From the NCBI RefSeq assembly GCF_012726175.1, contig NZ_JAASAD010000015.1, forward strand, positions 62,001-126,000: DNA of 64,000 nucleotides, in the 5' to 3' direction. The notes under the pieces were generated by a model. That model made no database searches, had not been told where the DNA came from, and worked only from the letters and a program-made list of their open reading frames with translations. Positions within the stretch are counted from its first letter, which is position 1. Each line of letters starts with the position of its first letter. Position numbers and translations under genes: made by a program. This stretch comes from Micromonospora sp. HNM0581. GTDB lineage: Bacteria; Actinomycetota; Actinomycetes; Mycobacteriales; Micromonosporaceae. Of this stretch, positions 17,974 through 26,636 are shown one piece after another.

Positions 17974-19929
17974 GTGGACGAAATCATGACGTACGCCCAG
18001 GCTGCTCCGGCCGAGACCGTCTCGTACGCGACGGCGGACGGGCTGCTGAGCAGCGTCTGGCTGCTGGTGGCGATTCCGCTGGTCAGCGCGGCGATCTTGT
18101 TGCTGCTCGGCCGGCGGGCCGACCGGTGGGGGCACTGGCTCGGAGTGGCCGCCGTCGGCGCGGCCTTCCTGCTCGGGTTGAGCTACTTCCTCGGGCTGCG
18201 CGGGCTGGAGAACCGGTCGGTCCAGCTCAGCCTCTGGGACTTCATCGCGGTCGGTGGTCTGTACGTGGACTTCGGGCTGCTGTTCGATCCGCTCGCGGGC
18301 GTGTTCGTCCTGCTGATCACCGGCGTGGGTTTCCTGATCCACCTGTACGCGGTCGAGTACATGGCGCACGATGCGGGACGGCGGCGCTTCTTCGCGTACT
18401 TCAACCTGTTCATCGCGGCGATGCTGCTGCTGGTGCTCGGCAACAACTACGTGATGCTGTACTTCGGTTGGGAGGGCGTCGGTCTGGCGTCGTACCTGCT
18501 GATCTCCTTCTGGTACACCAAGCCGGCCGCCGCGACCGCCGGGAAGAAGGCGTTCCTGATGAACCGGGTCGGCGACGCCGGCCTCGCCATCGCGATCTTC
18601 ATCATGTTCGCCACCCTCGGCACCACCCAGTACGACGAGGTGTTCAACGGGGTCGGCGCGTTGGCCGGCGGCACCGTGCTGGTGCTCGGTCTGCTGCTGC
18701 TGCTCGGCGCGGCCGGCAAGTCCGGCCAGTTCCCACTCCAGGCATGGTTGCCGGACGCGATGGAGGGCCCGACCCCGGTGTCGGCGCTGATCCACGCGGC
18801 GACGATGGTCACCGCAGGTGTCTACCTGATCGCCCGCTCCAACATCATCTTCTCGGCCAATGCCACGTTGCAGCTGGTGGTGGTGAGCGTCGGTGCGTTG
18901 ACCCTGCTCATCGGCGCGATCATCGGTTGCGCCAAGGACGACATCAAGCGGATCCTGGCCTGGTCCACGGTCAGCCAGATCGGCTACATGTTCCTCGGCG
19001 TCGGTCTGGGTGGCGCAGCGTACGCACTCGCCATCGTGCACCTGCTGGCGCACGGCTTCTTCAAGGCCAACATGTTCCTCGGTGCCGGTTCGGTCATGCA
19101 CGGCATGAAGGATCAGGTCGACATCCGTCGTTTCGGCGGTATCGCGAAGCACATGAGGACCACCTGGTTGACCTTCGCGGCCGGCTGGGTGGCGATCATC
19201 GGCATCATCCCGTTCTCCGGCTACTTCTCGAAGGAGCCGATCGTGGAGGCGGCGTTCGCCCGCGAGGGCTGGACGGCGTGGCTCTTCGGTGGTGCCGCCC
19301 TGCTCGGCGCGGGGTTGACCGCCTTCTACATGACCCGGCTGTTCGTGCTCACCTTCCACGGGCCGAAGCGCTGGACCGAGGACATCGATCAGCCGCACGA
19401 GTCCCCGCTGCTGATGAGGATTCCGCTGATCCTGCTTGCCGTCGGCTCGCTCGGCGGCGGTGCGCTGCTGGCCACCTCCGTCCCGGACTGGCTGACCAGC
19501 ACGGCCGGCCTCGCCGACACCGAGGAACACCACGGTGCCCTACCACACCTGGCGATCTTCTTCCTGGCGCAGGGAGTCACCGTACTCGGGGCCGTGCTGG
19601 GTTGGTTGCTGTTCCGCAACGGCACCGCTACCGTGCCGCAGCCGGCCGGCGTGGTGGTCACCGCTGCCCGTAAGAATCTCTACACCGACGCGGTCAACGA
19701 GGCGGTCTTCGAGAAGCCGGGCATCTTTCTCACCCGGGCGCTCGTCTATCTCGACAACCGAGGCATTGACGGGATCGTCAACGGTCTGGCCGCGGGGATC
19801 GGTGGCGGATCGGGCCGGCTCCGGCGGTTGCAGACCGGCTTCGTCCGGTCGTACGCCACCTCGATCCTGACCGGCGCGTTGCTGGTGGTGGCCGCCTTCC
19901 TGGCCGTACAGGCGGGGTGGTTCGCGTGA
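17974..19929 (+). CDS. nuoL: NADH-quinone oxidoreductase subunit L
   Basis: A 651-aa antiporter-like proton-pumping subunit with about sixteen helices, including YFGWEGVGLASYLLI, AGKSGQFPLQAWLPDAMEGP and VSALIHAATMVTAGVYL. GTG 17974 is chosen because GAGGGG (17961-17966) is well spaced for it; ATG 17986 is an alternative. Its stop is overlapped by a GTG that opens the nuoL-nuoM micro-ORF. Confidence 0.95.
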   Translation: MDEIMTYAQAAPAETVSYATADGLLSSVWLLVAIPLVSAAILLLLGRRADRWGHWLGVAAVGAAFLLGLSYFLGLRGLENRSVQLSLWDFIAVGGLYVDFGLLFDPLAGVFVLLITGVGFLIHLYAVEYMAHDAGRRRFFAYFNLFIAAMLLLVLGNNYVMLYFGWEGVGLASYLLISFWYTKPAAATAGKKAFLMNRVGDAGLAIAIFIMFATLGTTQYDEVFNGVGALAGGTVLVLGLLLLLGAAGKSGQFPLQAWLPDAMEGPTPVSALIHAATMVTAGVYLIARSNIIFSANATLQLVVVSVGALTLLIGAIIGCAKDDIKRILAWSTVSQIGYMFLGVGLGGAAYALAIVHLLAHGFFKANMFLGAGSVMHGMKDQVDIRRFGGIAKHMRTTWLTFAAGWVAIIGIIPFSGYFSKEPIVEAAFAREGWTAWLFGGAALLGAGLTAFYMTRLFVLTFHGPKRWTEDIDQPHESPLLMRIPLILLAVGSLGGGALLATSVPDWLTSTAGLADTEEHHGALPHLAIFFLAQGVTVLGAVLGWLLFRNGTATVPQPAGVVVTAARKNLYTDAVNEAVFEKPGIFLTRALVYLDNRGIDGIVNGLAAGIGGGSGRLRRLQTGFVRSYATSILTGALLVVAAFLAVQAGWFA

Positions 19930-20009
19930 TCGACCGCATCCGGGCGACAGCTTCTGAGGCGGCCGTCGCCGGCGGACCGCACAGTGACGACGGAGGTAAG
20001 GCCGCATAA
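19926..20009 (+). CDS. Coupled micro-ORF between nuoL and nuoM (27 aa)
   Basis: GTG 19926 overlaps the nuoL stop (GTGA) and the frame runs 27 codons to TAA 20007-20009, which overlaps the nuoM ATG (TAATG). The peptide begins VIDRIRATASEAAVAGG and shows no sequence relation to the repeat-derived micro-ORFs. It includes the nuoM ribosome site GGAGGT. It may exist only to keep ribosomes moving from nuoL to nuoM. Confidence 0.45.
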   Translation: MIDRIRATASEAAVAGGPHSDDGGKAA

Positions 20010-21541
20010 TGTCCGACTTCCCGTTCCTCTCGGTGCTCACCGTGGCGCCGCTTGTCGGCGCCGTGGTCGTCGCTTTCCTGCCACGCAGTCGGCCGACGCT
20101 TGCCAAGCAGGTGGCGTTCGGCTGGTCGCTGCTGGTGCTGGCGCTGTCGGTGGTCATGTGGGTGACCTTCCAGGTGGATGGCGACCGCTTCCAGTTCCGC
20201 GAGTCGTACCCGTGGATCCCCAACTGGGGTGTCAACTTCACCTTCGCCGCCGACGGCATCGCGTTGGTCATGCTGATGCTGATCGCGGTGTTGGTGCCGC
20301 TGGTGATCCTGGCTTCCTGGCACGACGCGGAGTCCTCGAAGCGCTCGGTGCCCGTCTACTTCGCACTGCTACTCGTCCTCGAATGCACGATGATCGGCGT
20401 TTTCGCCGCCGCCGACGTCTTCCTGTTCTACGTCTTCTTCGAGGTCATGCTGGTGCCGATGTACTTCCTCATCGGCAGCTACGGCGGCAACCAGCGGCAG
20501 TACGCGGCTGTGAAGTTCTTCCTCTACTCGCTTGTCGGTGGCCTGTTCATGCTGGCCGCCGTGATCGGTCTGTGGGTGGTCGGCGGTAAGAACTTCGACT
20601 GGGTGGCGCTGTCGGAGGTGGACATCTCCACCGGTGCCGAGCGTTGGCTCTTCCTCGGGTTCTTCGTCGCGTTTGCGATCAAGGCACCGTTCTTCCCGTT
20701 CCACACCTGGCTGCCGGACGCCGGTGGCGCGGCACCGGCCGGTGCCGCCGCGCTGCTTGTCGGTGTGCTGGACAAGGTCGGCACCTTCGGCATCCTGCGG
20801 TACTGTCTGCCGCTCTTCCCGGACGCCGCCAAGTGGTTCGCGCCGTGGGCGCTGGCTCTGGCGGTAATCGGGATCATCTACGCGGCACTGCTGGCTGTCG
20901 GGCAGAACGACCTCAAGCGACTCGTGTCGTACACGTCGATCGCCCACTTCGGCTTCATCGGCGTGGGCATCTTCGCCTTCACCACGCAGGCGGGCACCGG
21001 GGCCGTGCTCTACATGGTCAACCACGGCCTCGCCACCGGGCTGCTGTTCCTGGTGGTGGGCATGCTCATCGCGCGCCGGGGCTCGGCTCTGGTGAGTGAC
21101 TTCGGTGGCGCTGGCAAGCTGGTACCGCTGCTCGCCGGGGTGCTCTTCTTCGCCGGTCTAGCCTCGTTGGCGCTGCCCGGCACGGCCCCGTTCGTCTCCG
21201 AGTTCCTGGTGCTGATCGGCACGTTCACGGTGAACAAGCCGGTTGCCGTGATCGCCACGTTGGGCATCGTCCTGGCGGCGGCGTACGTGCTGTGGATGGT
21301 GCAGCGCACCACGCAGGGCACCCTCAACCCGGCGTTGACCGAGATCGACGGGATGAAGCGTGACCTGACCCTGCGTGAGAAGGTCGTCGTAGCTCCCCTG
21401 ATCGCGCTGATCGTGCTCCTCGGCTTCTATCCGAAGCCGGTGACCGACGTCATCAATCCTGCTATTCAGGCGACCATGCAGGACGTCGACCGGACCGACC
21501 CGGCCCCGTCGGTGGACACCGTCCAGGAGGCGAGCCGGTGA
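20009..21541 (+). CDS. nuoM: NADH-quinone oxidoreductase subunit M
   Basis: A 510-aa antiporter-like membrane subunit. Signatures include FYVFFEVMLVPMYFLIG, AFAIKAPFFPFHTWLPDA and the lysine-bearing LKRLVSYTSIAHFGFI. ATG 20009 has a strong GGAGGT site within the preceding micro-ORF. The stop is overlapped by the GTG of repeat copy B. Confidence 0.96.
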   Translation: MSDFPFLSVLTVAPLVGAVVVAFLPRSRPTLAKQVAFGWSLLVLALSVVMWVTFQVDGDRFQFRESYPWIPNWGVNFTFAADGIALVMLMLIAVLVPLVILASWHDAESSKRSVPVYFALLLVLECTMIGVFAAADVFLFYVFFEVMLVPMYFLIGSYGGNQRQYAAVKFFLYSLVGGLFMLAAVIGLWVVGGKNFDWVALSEVDISTGAERWLFLGFFVAFAIKAPFFPFHTWLPDAGGAAPAGAAALLVGVLDKVGTFGILRYCLPLFPDAAKWFAPWALALAVIGIIYAALLAVGQNDLKRLVSYTSIAHFGFIGVGIFAFTTQAGTGAVLYMVNHGLATGLLFLVVGMLIARRGSALVSDFGGAGKLVPLLAGVLFFAGLASLALPGTAPFVSEFLVLIGTFTVNKPVAVIATLGIVLAAAYVLWMVQRTTQGTLNPALTEIDGMKRDLTLREKVVVAPLIALIVLLGFYPKPVTDVINPAIQATMQDVDRTDPAPSVDTVQEASR

Positions 21542-21589
21542 GCGCGAGGAGTGAGCTTGCGAGCCCCGCAGTCGCGAACGAAAGGCTGA
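21537..21589 (+). repeat. Interspersed nuo-junction repeat, copy B
   Basis: Identical over 53 bp to copy C (21593-21645), with a 56-bp period. It begins at the nuoM stop and ends with GAAAGGCTGA. Relative to copy A there are two base differences in the shared 50 bp. Confidence 0.9.
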
Positions 21590-21597
21590 TGTGGTGA
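21538..21597 (+). CDS. Coupled micro-ORF 1 of the nuoM-nuoN junction (19 aa)
   Basis: GTG 21538 overlaps the nuoM stop. The frame reads VSARSELASPAVANERLMW and its TGA (21595-21597) overlaps the GTG of the next micro-ORF. Expression is unproven. Confidence 0.4.
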   Translation: MSARSELASPAVANERLMW

Positions 21598-21645
21598 GCG
21601 CGAGGAGTGAGCTTGCGAGCCCCGCAGTCGCGAACGAAAGGCTGA
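21593..21645 (+). repeat. Interspersed nuo-junction repeat, copy C
   Basis: Second member of the tandem pair with copy B, identical over 53 bp. It ends just before the nuoN start and supplies its AAAGG ribosome site. Confidence 0.9.
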
Positions 21646-21653
21646 GCCAGTGA
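21594..21653 (+). CDS. Coupled micro-ORF 2 of the nuoM-nuoN junction (19 aa)
   Basis: GTG 21594 overlaps the stop of micro-ORF 1. The frame reads VSARSELASPAVANERLSQ and its TGA (21651-21653) overlaps the nuoN GTG. Stop and start overlaps are thus unbroken from nuoM to nuoN. Confidence 0.4.
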   Translation: MSARSELASPAVANERLSQ

Positions 21654-23200
21654 CCGAGCTTGAACTGCCGCCGATCGACTACGCGGCTATCGCGCCGATC
21701 CTGATCATGTTGGGCGCGGCGGTGCTCGGGGTGCTGGTCGAGGCGTTCGTGCCCCGGCGGCTACGGCATCCCGTGCAGTTGCCGCTGGCGCTGCTGGCGG
21801 TTCTCGCGGCGTTGACCATGGTGGTGGTCAACGCCGACAAGCGGGTGATCACTATCGGGGTGGTCGCCGTCGACGGGCCGACGTTGTTCCTCCAGGGCGC
21901 GATCCTCGCCCTGTCGGCGGTGGCGCTGTTGCTGCTCGGTGAGCGGGCGGTCGAGCGGGGCGGCGCGTTCGTCGCTCAGGCCGCGGTGACCGCCGACTCG
22001 CCGGAGGACCGCCGGCAGGCGGAGAACGCCGGTGGCGCGGGTGAGGTGTACCCGCTCAGCACCTTCGCGATCGGCGGGATGCTGATCTTCGTGTCGGCGA
22101 ACGACCTGCTGACGATGTTCATCGCGCTCGAGGTGTTCTCGTTGCCGCTCTACCTGCTCTGCGCGCTGGCTCGTCGTCGGCGGCTGCTGAGCCAGGAGGC
22201 GGCGATGAAGTACTTCCTGCTCGGCGCGTACGCCTCGGCGTTCTTCCTGTTCGGGCTGGCGCTGATCTACGGCTTCACCGCCGGTCTGGGTGACCGGGCG
22301 GCCGGGGTGGACTTCGCCACCGTGAACGCGGCAGTGGCGAACTCGACGGCCAGCCCGGTGCTGCTCTTCGCCGGTGTGGCGCTCGTCGCCATCGGTCTGC
22401 TGTTCAAGGCCGCTGCCGCGCCGTTCCACGTCTGGACGCCGGACGTGTACCAGGGTGCCCCGACACCGTTGACCGGTTTCATGGCAGCCTGCACCAAGGT
22501 CGCCGCTTTCGGTGCGCTGCTGCGGGTGTTCCATGTGGCTTTCGAAGGCGCACGGTGGGACTTCACTCCGGTGCTGGGCGCTGTCGCGGTGCTCACCATG
22601 CTCGTCGGTGCGCTGTTCGCGGTGACCCAGACCGACATCAAGCGGCTGCTGGCGTACTCCTCCATCGCCAACGCCGGCTATCTGCTCGTCGGTGTGCTCT
22701 CGCCGGGGAGCGGTGGTCTTTCCGGCACGATGTTCTACCTGGTGGCGTACGGCTTCACGGTGCTGGCCGCGTTCGCGGTGGTGACGTTGGTACGCGATGC
22801 CGACGGGGAAGCGACGCACCTGTCCCGCTGGGCTGGGCTGGGTAGGCGGTCGCCGGTATACGCCGCCGTGTTCACCTTCGTCCTGTTGGCCTTCGCGGGT
22901 ATCCCGATGACCAGCGGTTTCACCAGCAAGTTCGCGGTTTTCGGCCCGGCGCTGGAGGGTGGGCAGGTGTGGCTCGTCATCGCTGGCGTGCTGACCAGCA
23001 TGGTGCTGGCCTTCCCGTATCTGCGGGTCGTGGTGCTGATGTGGCTCTCCGAACCGGGCGACAGCACGCCGACGGTGGCCGTTCCCGGCGGGCTCACCTC
23101 TGCCGCGCTGGTGATCGGGGTGCTCGCCACGCTCGTACTCGGCGTCGCGCCGGAACCACTGCTCTCGCTGGCGTCCTCAGCCGCCGATTTCGTCAGGTAG
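21650..23200 (+). CDS. nuoN: NADH-quinone oxidoreductase subunit N
   Basis: A 516-aa antiporter-like membrane subunit with about fourteen helices, including FKAAAAPFHVWTPDVYQGAP and DIKRLLAYSSIANAGYLLVG. GTG 21650 overlaps the stop of the preceding micro-ORF. Last gene of the nuo operon; 91 bp separate it from the polyprenyl synthase. Confidence 0.95.
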   Translation: MTELELPPIDYAAIAPILIMLGAAVLGVLVEAFVPRRLRHPVQLPLALLAVLAALTMVVVNADKRVITIGVVAVDGPTLFLQGAILALSAVALLLLGERAVERGGAFVAQAAVTADSPEDRRQAENAGGAGEVYPLSTFAIGGMLIFVSANDLLTMFIALEVFSLPLYLLCALARRRRLLSQEAAMKYFLLGAYASAFFLFGLALIYGFTAGLGDRAAGVDFATVNAAVANSTASPVLLFAGVALVAIGLLFKAAAAPFHVWTPDVYQGAPTPLTGFMAACTKVAAFGALLRVFHVAFEGARWDFTPVLGAVAVLTMLVGALFAVTQTDIKRLLAYSSIANAGYLLVGVLSPGSGGLSGTMFYLVAYGFTVLAAFAVVTLVRDADGEATHLSRWAGLGRRSPVYAAVFTFVLLAFAGIPMTSGFTSKFAVFGPALEGGQVWLVIAGVLTSMVLAFPYLRVVVLMWLSEPGDSTPTVAVPGGLTSAALVIGVLATLVLGVAPEPLLSLASSAADFVR

Positions 23201-23291
23201 CGGCCGGACTGCCGACCGGGGGCCGATCCACGTGCTGTGGGCCGGCCCTCGCCGCGTATCCCCGGTCCGGTGCAGGTCGAACGTGTGTGGC

Positions 23292-24377
23292 ATGGTTGGG
23301 GGCGTGGTGATTAGGGGTGGCGAGGGTTCAGGTGTCACCGGCTCCGGTGCCCGCCGGGGCCGCTTCGGCGCGGCTCATTTCGGCGCGCTCGGCCTCCACC
23401 TCGCCGACCCGCGCAGTGAGCAGTCCGTGCTCGACGTGCTGGCGGCGGTGGAGACGCAACTGCGGGCCAGTGTCGCCAGCGCAGACCCGTTCGTCACCGA
23501 GGCGGCCCGGCACCTGGTGGAGGCCGGTGGTAAGCGGTTCCGACCGCTGCTGGTGGCCCTGGGAGCCCAGTTCGGCGACCCGACCCGGGTCGAGGTGGTC
23601 TCGGCGGCCGTGGTGGTGGAGCTGACCCACCTGGCCACGCTCTACCACGACGACGTGATGGACGAGGCAGCGGTGCGCCGGGGTGCACCCAGTGCCAACT
23701 CCCGGTGGACCAACTCGGTCGCCATCCTGGTGGGCGACTACCTTTTCGCCCGGGCCGCGGACGTCGCGGCCGAGCTGGGCCCCGAGGCGGTACGTCTTCA
23801 GGCGCGTACGTTCGCCCGGCTGGTCCATGGCCAGATCGCCGAGACCGTCGGTCCCAGGGGCGGGGACGATCCGGTGGCGCACTACCTGCGGGTGATCGCC
23901 GAGAAGACCGGTTCACTGATCGCCACCAGCGCGCACTTCGGTGCCCAGTTCGGTGGGGCCGCACCGGAGCACGTGTCGGCGCTGGCCGGGTACGGCGAGA
24001 CCATCGGGGTCGCCTTCCAGCTTTCCGACGACCTGCTCGACATCGCCAGCGAGTCGGCGGAGTCGGGCAAGACGCCCGGCACCGACCTACGCGAGGGAGT
24101 GCCCACCCTGCCGGTGCTCTACGCCTGCGCCTCGGACGACGCGGACGCCTCGTCCGTCCGGCTGCGGGAGATCCTTGCTGGGGGCCCGATCACCGACGAC
24201 GCTCTGCACACCGAGGCGCTCGGCCTGCTCCGGGAGAGCCCGGCCCTCAAACGTGCCCGCGAAACCGTCCGCAGCTACGCCGAGGACGCCCGCGCCCGGC
24301 TGGCGCCCTTGCCGGCTGGTCCGGCCCGCCACGCGCTCGAGTCGCTCTGCGACCACATCGCCGACCGCTCCAGCTGA
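23292..24377 (+). CDS. Polyprenyl diphosphate synthase (probable menaquinone side chain)
   Basis: A 361-aa trans-isoprenyl diphosphate synthase condensing isopentenyl diphosphate with allylic primers. It has GGKRFRP, the first aspartate-rich motif DDVMD and the second DDLLD. Position downstream of nuoN and near mqnC/menG makes a heptaprenyl- to nonaprenyl-type synthase for menaquinone likely, but chain length cannot be read from sequence alone. The start is uncertain: ATG 23292 is used; GTG 23304 or 23307 are possible and none has a clear ribosome site. Confidence 0.85.
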   Translation: MVGGVVIRGGEGSGVTGSGARRGRFGAAHFGALGLHLADPRSEQSVLDVLAAVETQLRASVASADPFVTEAARHLVEAGGKRFRPLLVALGAQFGDPTRVEVVSAAVVVELTHLATLYHDDVMDEAAVRRGAPSANSRWTNSVAILVGDYLFARAADVAAELGPEAVRLQARTFARLVHGQIAETVGPRGGDDPVAHYLRVIAEKTGSLIATSAHFGAQFGGAAPEHVSALAGYGETIGVAFQLSDDLLDIASESAESGKTPGTDLREGVPTLPVLYACASDDADASSVRLREILAGGPITDDALHTEALGLLRESPALKRARETVRSYAEDARARLAPLPAGPARHALESLCDHIADRSS

Positions 24378-24387
24378 CCACCCGGCA

Positions 24388-24423
24388 CCGTCCGACAGGA
24401 GACAGCGCTCAACTGTCGGTCGG
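24388..24423. terminator. Bidirectional hairpin between convergent genes
   Basis: CCGACAG (24392-24398) pairs with CTGTCGG (24413-24419), extended by three more pairs beyond a T-T mismatch. It lies between the polyprenyl synthase and the oppositely oriented transporter gene. Confidence 0.5.
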
Positions 24424-24439
24424 CATCCAGGTGGGCGGG

Positions 24440-25618
24440 TCAGCGGACGGTGGGGAGTAGGCGGGTGGCGGTGAGCATCAGCGCGGCGGCGACGAGCATG
24501 GCGGCGCTGGCGGCGAGCCACATCGCGGGATAGCCGGCCGCAGCGGCCAGGGGGCCCAGGGCGAGCGGTCCGACGCAGCCGCCGGCGTACACCCCGGTCT
24601 GGGTGATCGAGGTGGCTGCGGCCGGTGCCTGCGGATGCAGTTGGACCACCGCGAAGTTCATCAGCCCGGGCCACGACCAGCCGAGACCGAAGCCGAGCAC
24701 CACGCCGATGATCAGCGGGCCGGGTCCGGCCGCTGCGAGCAGGCTCAGCCCCACCGCGCCGGTCACCAGCAGACCGGCGATCACCGTTACGTGTCCGCCG
24801 GTGCGGCGGTCGGCCAGCCAGCCGATCCCGATCCGGGCTGCGACACAGACCGCGCTGCCGAGAGTCAAGGTGAGCCCGGCGTTACCCGGATCGAGACCCC
24901 GGTCGACGGAGGCGTCGACTACGAAGGTGCCCAGTGCGTTCGCCGCCCCGGCGGCCAGCGTCGCTGCCACCCCGACCAGGACCAGTCCCGGGGTCGCGCC
25001 GCCGGTGCGTGCGGTGCGGCGGTGCGGGGGCCCGGCACCCTGGGCCGGTACGGCAGGTAGCGCGGCAACGGCGGCAACGGCTGCGGCCACGAAGGCCCAC
25101 CGCCAACCGACGGTCAGCGCGAGGGTGGGCACCGCCACACCGGCGAGCAGGGTGGACACGGGGATGGCTGCCTGTTTGACGCCGAACGACAGGCCCTGCC
25201 GACGAGGCGGGACGTGCCGGGCGAGCAGGGTGTTGCTGGACAGTTGCCCGAGCGCGTTGGCGATGCCCGCGACGGCGAGCAGACCGACCAGGGTCGGATA
25301 CGATCGGGCCGCCACCGCCACGGCCAGCAGGGCGACGGCGGAAACCGCGATGCCGGCCCGGGCGACCACGGTGGCACCCCACCGCTCGACGAGCGCACCG
25401 GAAGGCACCGAGGCGAGGGCACCCACACCGAAGTAGACCGCCACGACGAGCCCCAGTCCGGCGGGGGAGAATCCCAACTCCTCCCGCATCTGCACGGCCA
25501 GGCCGCCGACCAGGAAGACCGGCAGGACGCAGACGATCGTGACGACGACCGCGACCGCACTGGTCCGGACGGGACGTGCGACGTTGGTGGGGGTGCGGGG
25601 ACGGGCGATGTTGCTCAT
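24440..25618 (-). CDS. MFS transporter (CynX/NimT-like)
   Basis: A 392-aa transporter of the major facilitator superfamily with twelve predicted helices and the inter-helix motif VPSGALVERWG (residues ~70-80). Substrate unknown. ATG 25618 faces the IclR-type gene across 154 bp that contain a perfect palindrome, so that regulator probably controls it. Confidence 0.85.
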   Translation of the reverse strand: MSNIARPRTPTNVARPVRTSAVAVVVTIVCVLPVFLVGGLAVQMREELGFSPAGLGLVVAVYFGVGALASVPSGALVERWGATVVARAGIAVSAVALLAVAVAARSYPTLVGLLAVAGIANALGQLSSNTLLARHVPPRRQGLSFGVKQAAIPVSTLLAGVAVPTLALTVGWRWAFVAAAVAAVAALPAVPAQGAGPPHRRTARTGGATPGLVLVGVAATLAAGAANALGTFVVDASVDRGLDPGNAGLTLTLGSAVCVAARIGIGWLADRRTGGHVTVIAGLLVTGAVGLSLLAAAGPGPLIIGVVLGFGLGWSWPGLMNFAVVQLHPQAPAAATSITQTGVYAGGCVGPLALGPLAAAAGYPAMWLAASAAMLVAAALMLTATRLLPTVR

Positions 25619-25659
25619 GGTGCGGTCAACTTACGTCAGCCACATCTCGACGACAGAAA

Positions 25660-25675
25660 GTGAGGTGAACCTCAC
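25660..25675. promoter_or_regulatory. 16-bp palindromic operator candidate (IclR/MFS)
   Basis: GTGAGGT-GA-ACCTCAC is a perfect inverted repeat between the divergent transporter and regulator genes, 41 bp before the transporter ATG. Most likely bound by the adjacent IclR-type protein. Confidence 0.55.
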
Positions 25676-25772
25676 ATCAGGTATTCGATTGCCTTGGATC
25701 ATCCACCCGATCAGGCGTTTCGCGGCGGCCCGCCATTTCATATGGTGTAAGTCCCCGGTGGCGGAGGTGGTT

Positions 25773-26555
25773 GTGCGTGACCCCCTAGCGGAACCTTCGG
25801 ACCTGATCCGAAGTGTCTCCCGCGCGCTTCGAGTTCTCGAGTCGGTCGGTCGTGCCCCGCGGGGCCTGACAGTCAAACAGATCGCCCGCCGCTGCGAGCT
25901 GACCGTTGCCACCACCTACCACCTGGTACGCACCCTCGCCTACGAGGGTTACGTGATCCGTCGGGAGGACGGCACGTACATCGTGGGTCTGGAGGTGGCC
26001 GACCGCTACCGCGAACTGGTCTCCGCGTTCCGCGGCTCGCCAGCCGTCGGGGAGAGCCTGCGCCGGGCGGCGCTGGAGACCGGCTGGAGTCACTTCCTCG
26101 GCCGCTTCGTCAATGGTCAGGTGGCGATCACCGCTGTGGCGGAGGGGAACCGTTCGCCGTACCTGGAGGATCTCGTCCCCGGGTTCGACGAGGGCGCCCA
26201 CGCGACCGCACTCGGAAAGGCGCTCCTCGCCACGCTGACCGCCGAGCAGCGCCACCGTTACCTGCGCGAGTACGGCATGCGTCCGTTCACCAACGCCACC
26301 CTCACCACCCCTGAGACGTTCGAGGCCGACCTGACGGCCGGGGACCGCCGCGGGATGCAGCTGGAGTTGGGCCAGTTCAGACAGGGCGTCGCGTGCGCAG
26401 CCGTGCTCGTGAGCCCGGACAAGGACATGGAACGGCGCACGGTGCTGGCCTGCGCGCTACCGGCCAGCGAGATGATGACCACCGCCCGGGTGGTGCGGAC
26501 GAAGCTGCTCACCGCCGCACGTGCCATCGCCGACGCCCTGGCCGCCGACAACTGA
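25773..26555 (+). CDS. IclR family transcriptional regulator
   Basis: A 260-aa regulator. The N-terminal winged helix covers SRALRVLESVGRAPRGLTVKQIARRC (residues ~14-40, only quoted in part: GLTVKQIARRC) with the recognition region TVATTYHLVRTLAYEGYV. The C-terminal IclR effector domain includes GAHATALGKALLATL. GTG 25773 is preferred because GGAGG (25763-25767) precedes it; GTG 25758 is an alternative. Effector unknown; divergence from the MFS gene suggests control of that transporter. Confidence 0.88.
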   Translation: MRDPLAEPSDLIRSVSRALRVLESVGRAPRGLTVKQIARRCELTVATTYHLVRTLAYEGYVIRREDGTYIVGLEVADRYRELVSAFRGSPAVGESLRRAALETGWSHFLGRFVNGQVAITAVAEGNRSPYLEDLVPGFDEGAHATALGKALLATLTAEQRHRYLREYGMRPFTNATLTTPETFEADLTAGDRRGMQLELGQFRQGVACAAVLVSPDKDMERRTVLACALPASEMMTTARVVRTKLLTAARAIADALAADN

Positions 26556-26573
26556 CCTTCGGCGCCTGCCGAG

Positions 26574-26604
26574 ACGGCCCTCTCCCTGGTGGGGAGAGGG
26601 CCGT
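26574..26604. terminator. Bidirectional terminator between iclR-type gene and phoX
   Basis: A perfect 13-bp stem (26574-26586 with 26592-26604) and five-base loop, between convergent genes. Confidence 0.85.
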
Positions 26605-26636
26605 CGGGTGGCGGCCGGCGCGAGGCCGGGGCGGGG

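Noticed and set aside
17482..19533. 683-codon minus-strand frame opposite nuoJ-nuoL
   Set aside because: His/Arg/Gln/Asp-rich reading typical of antisense shadows; the plus strand encodes clear complex I subunits.
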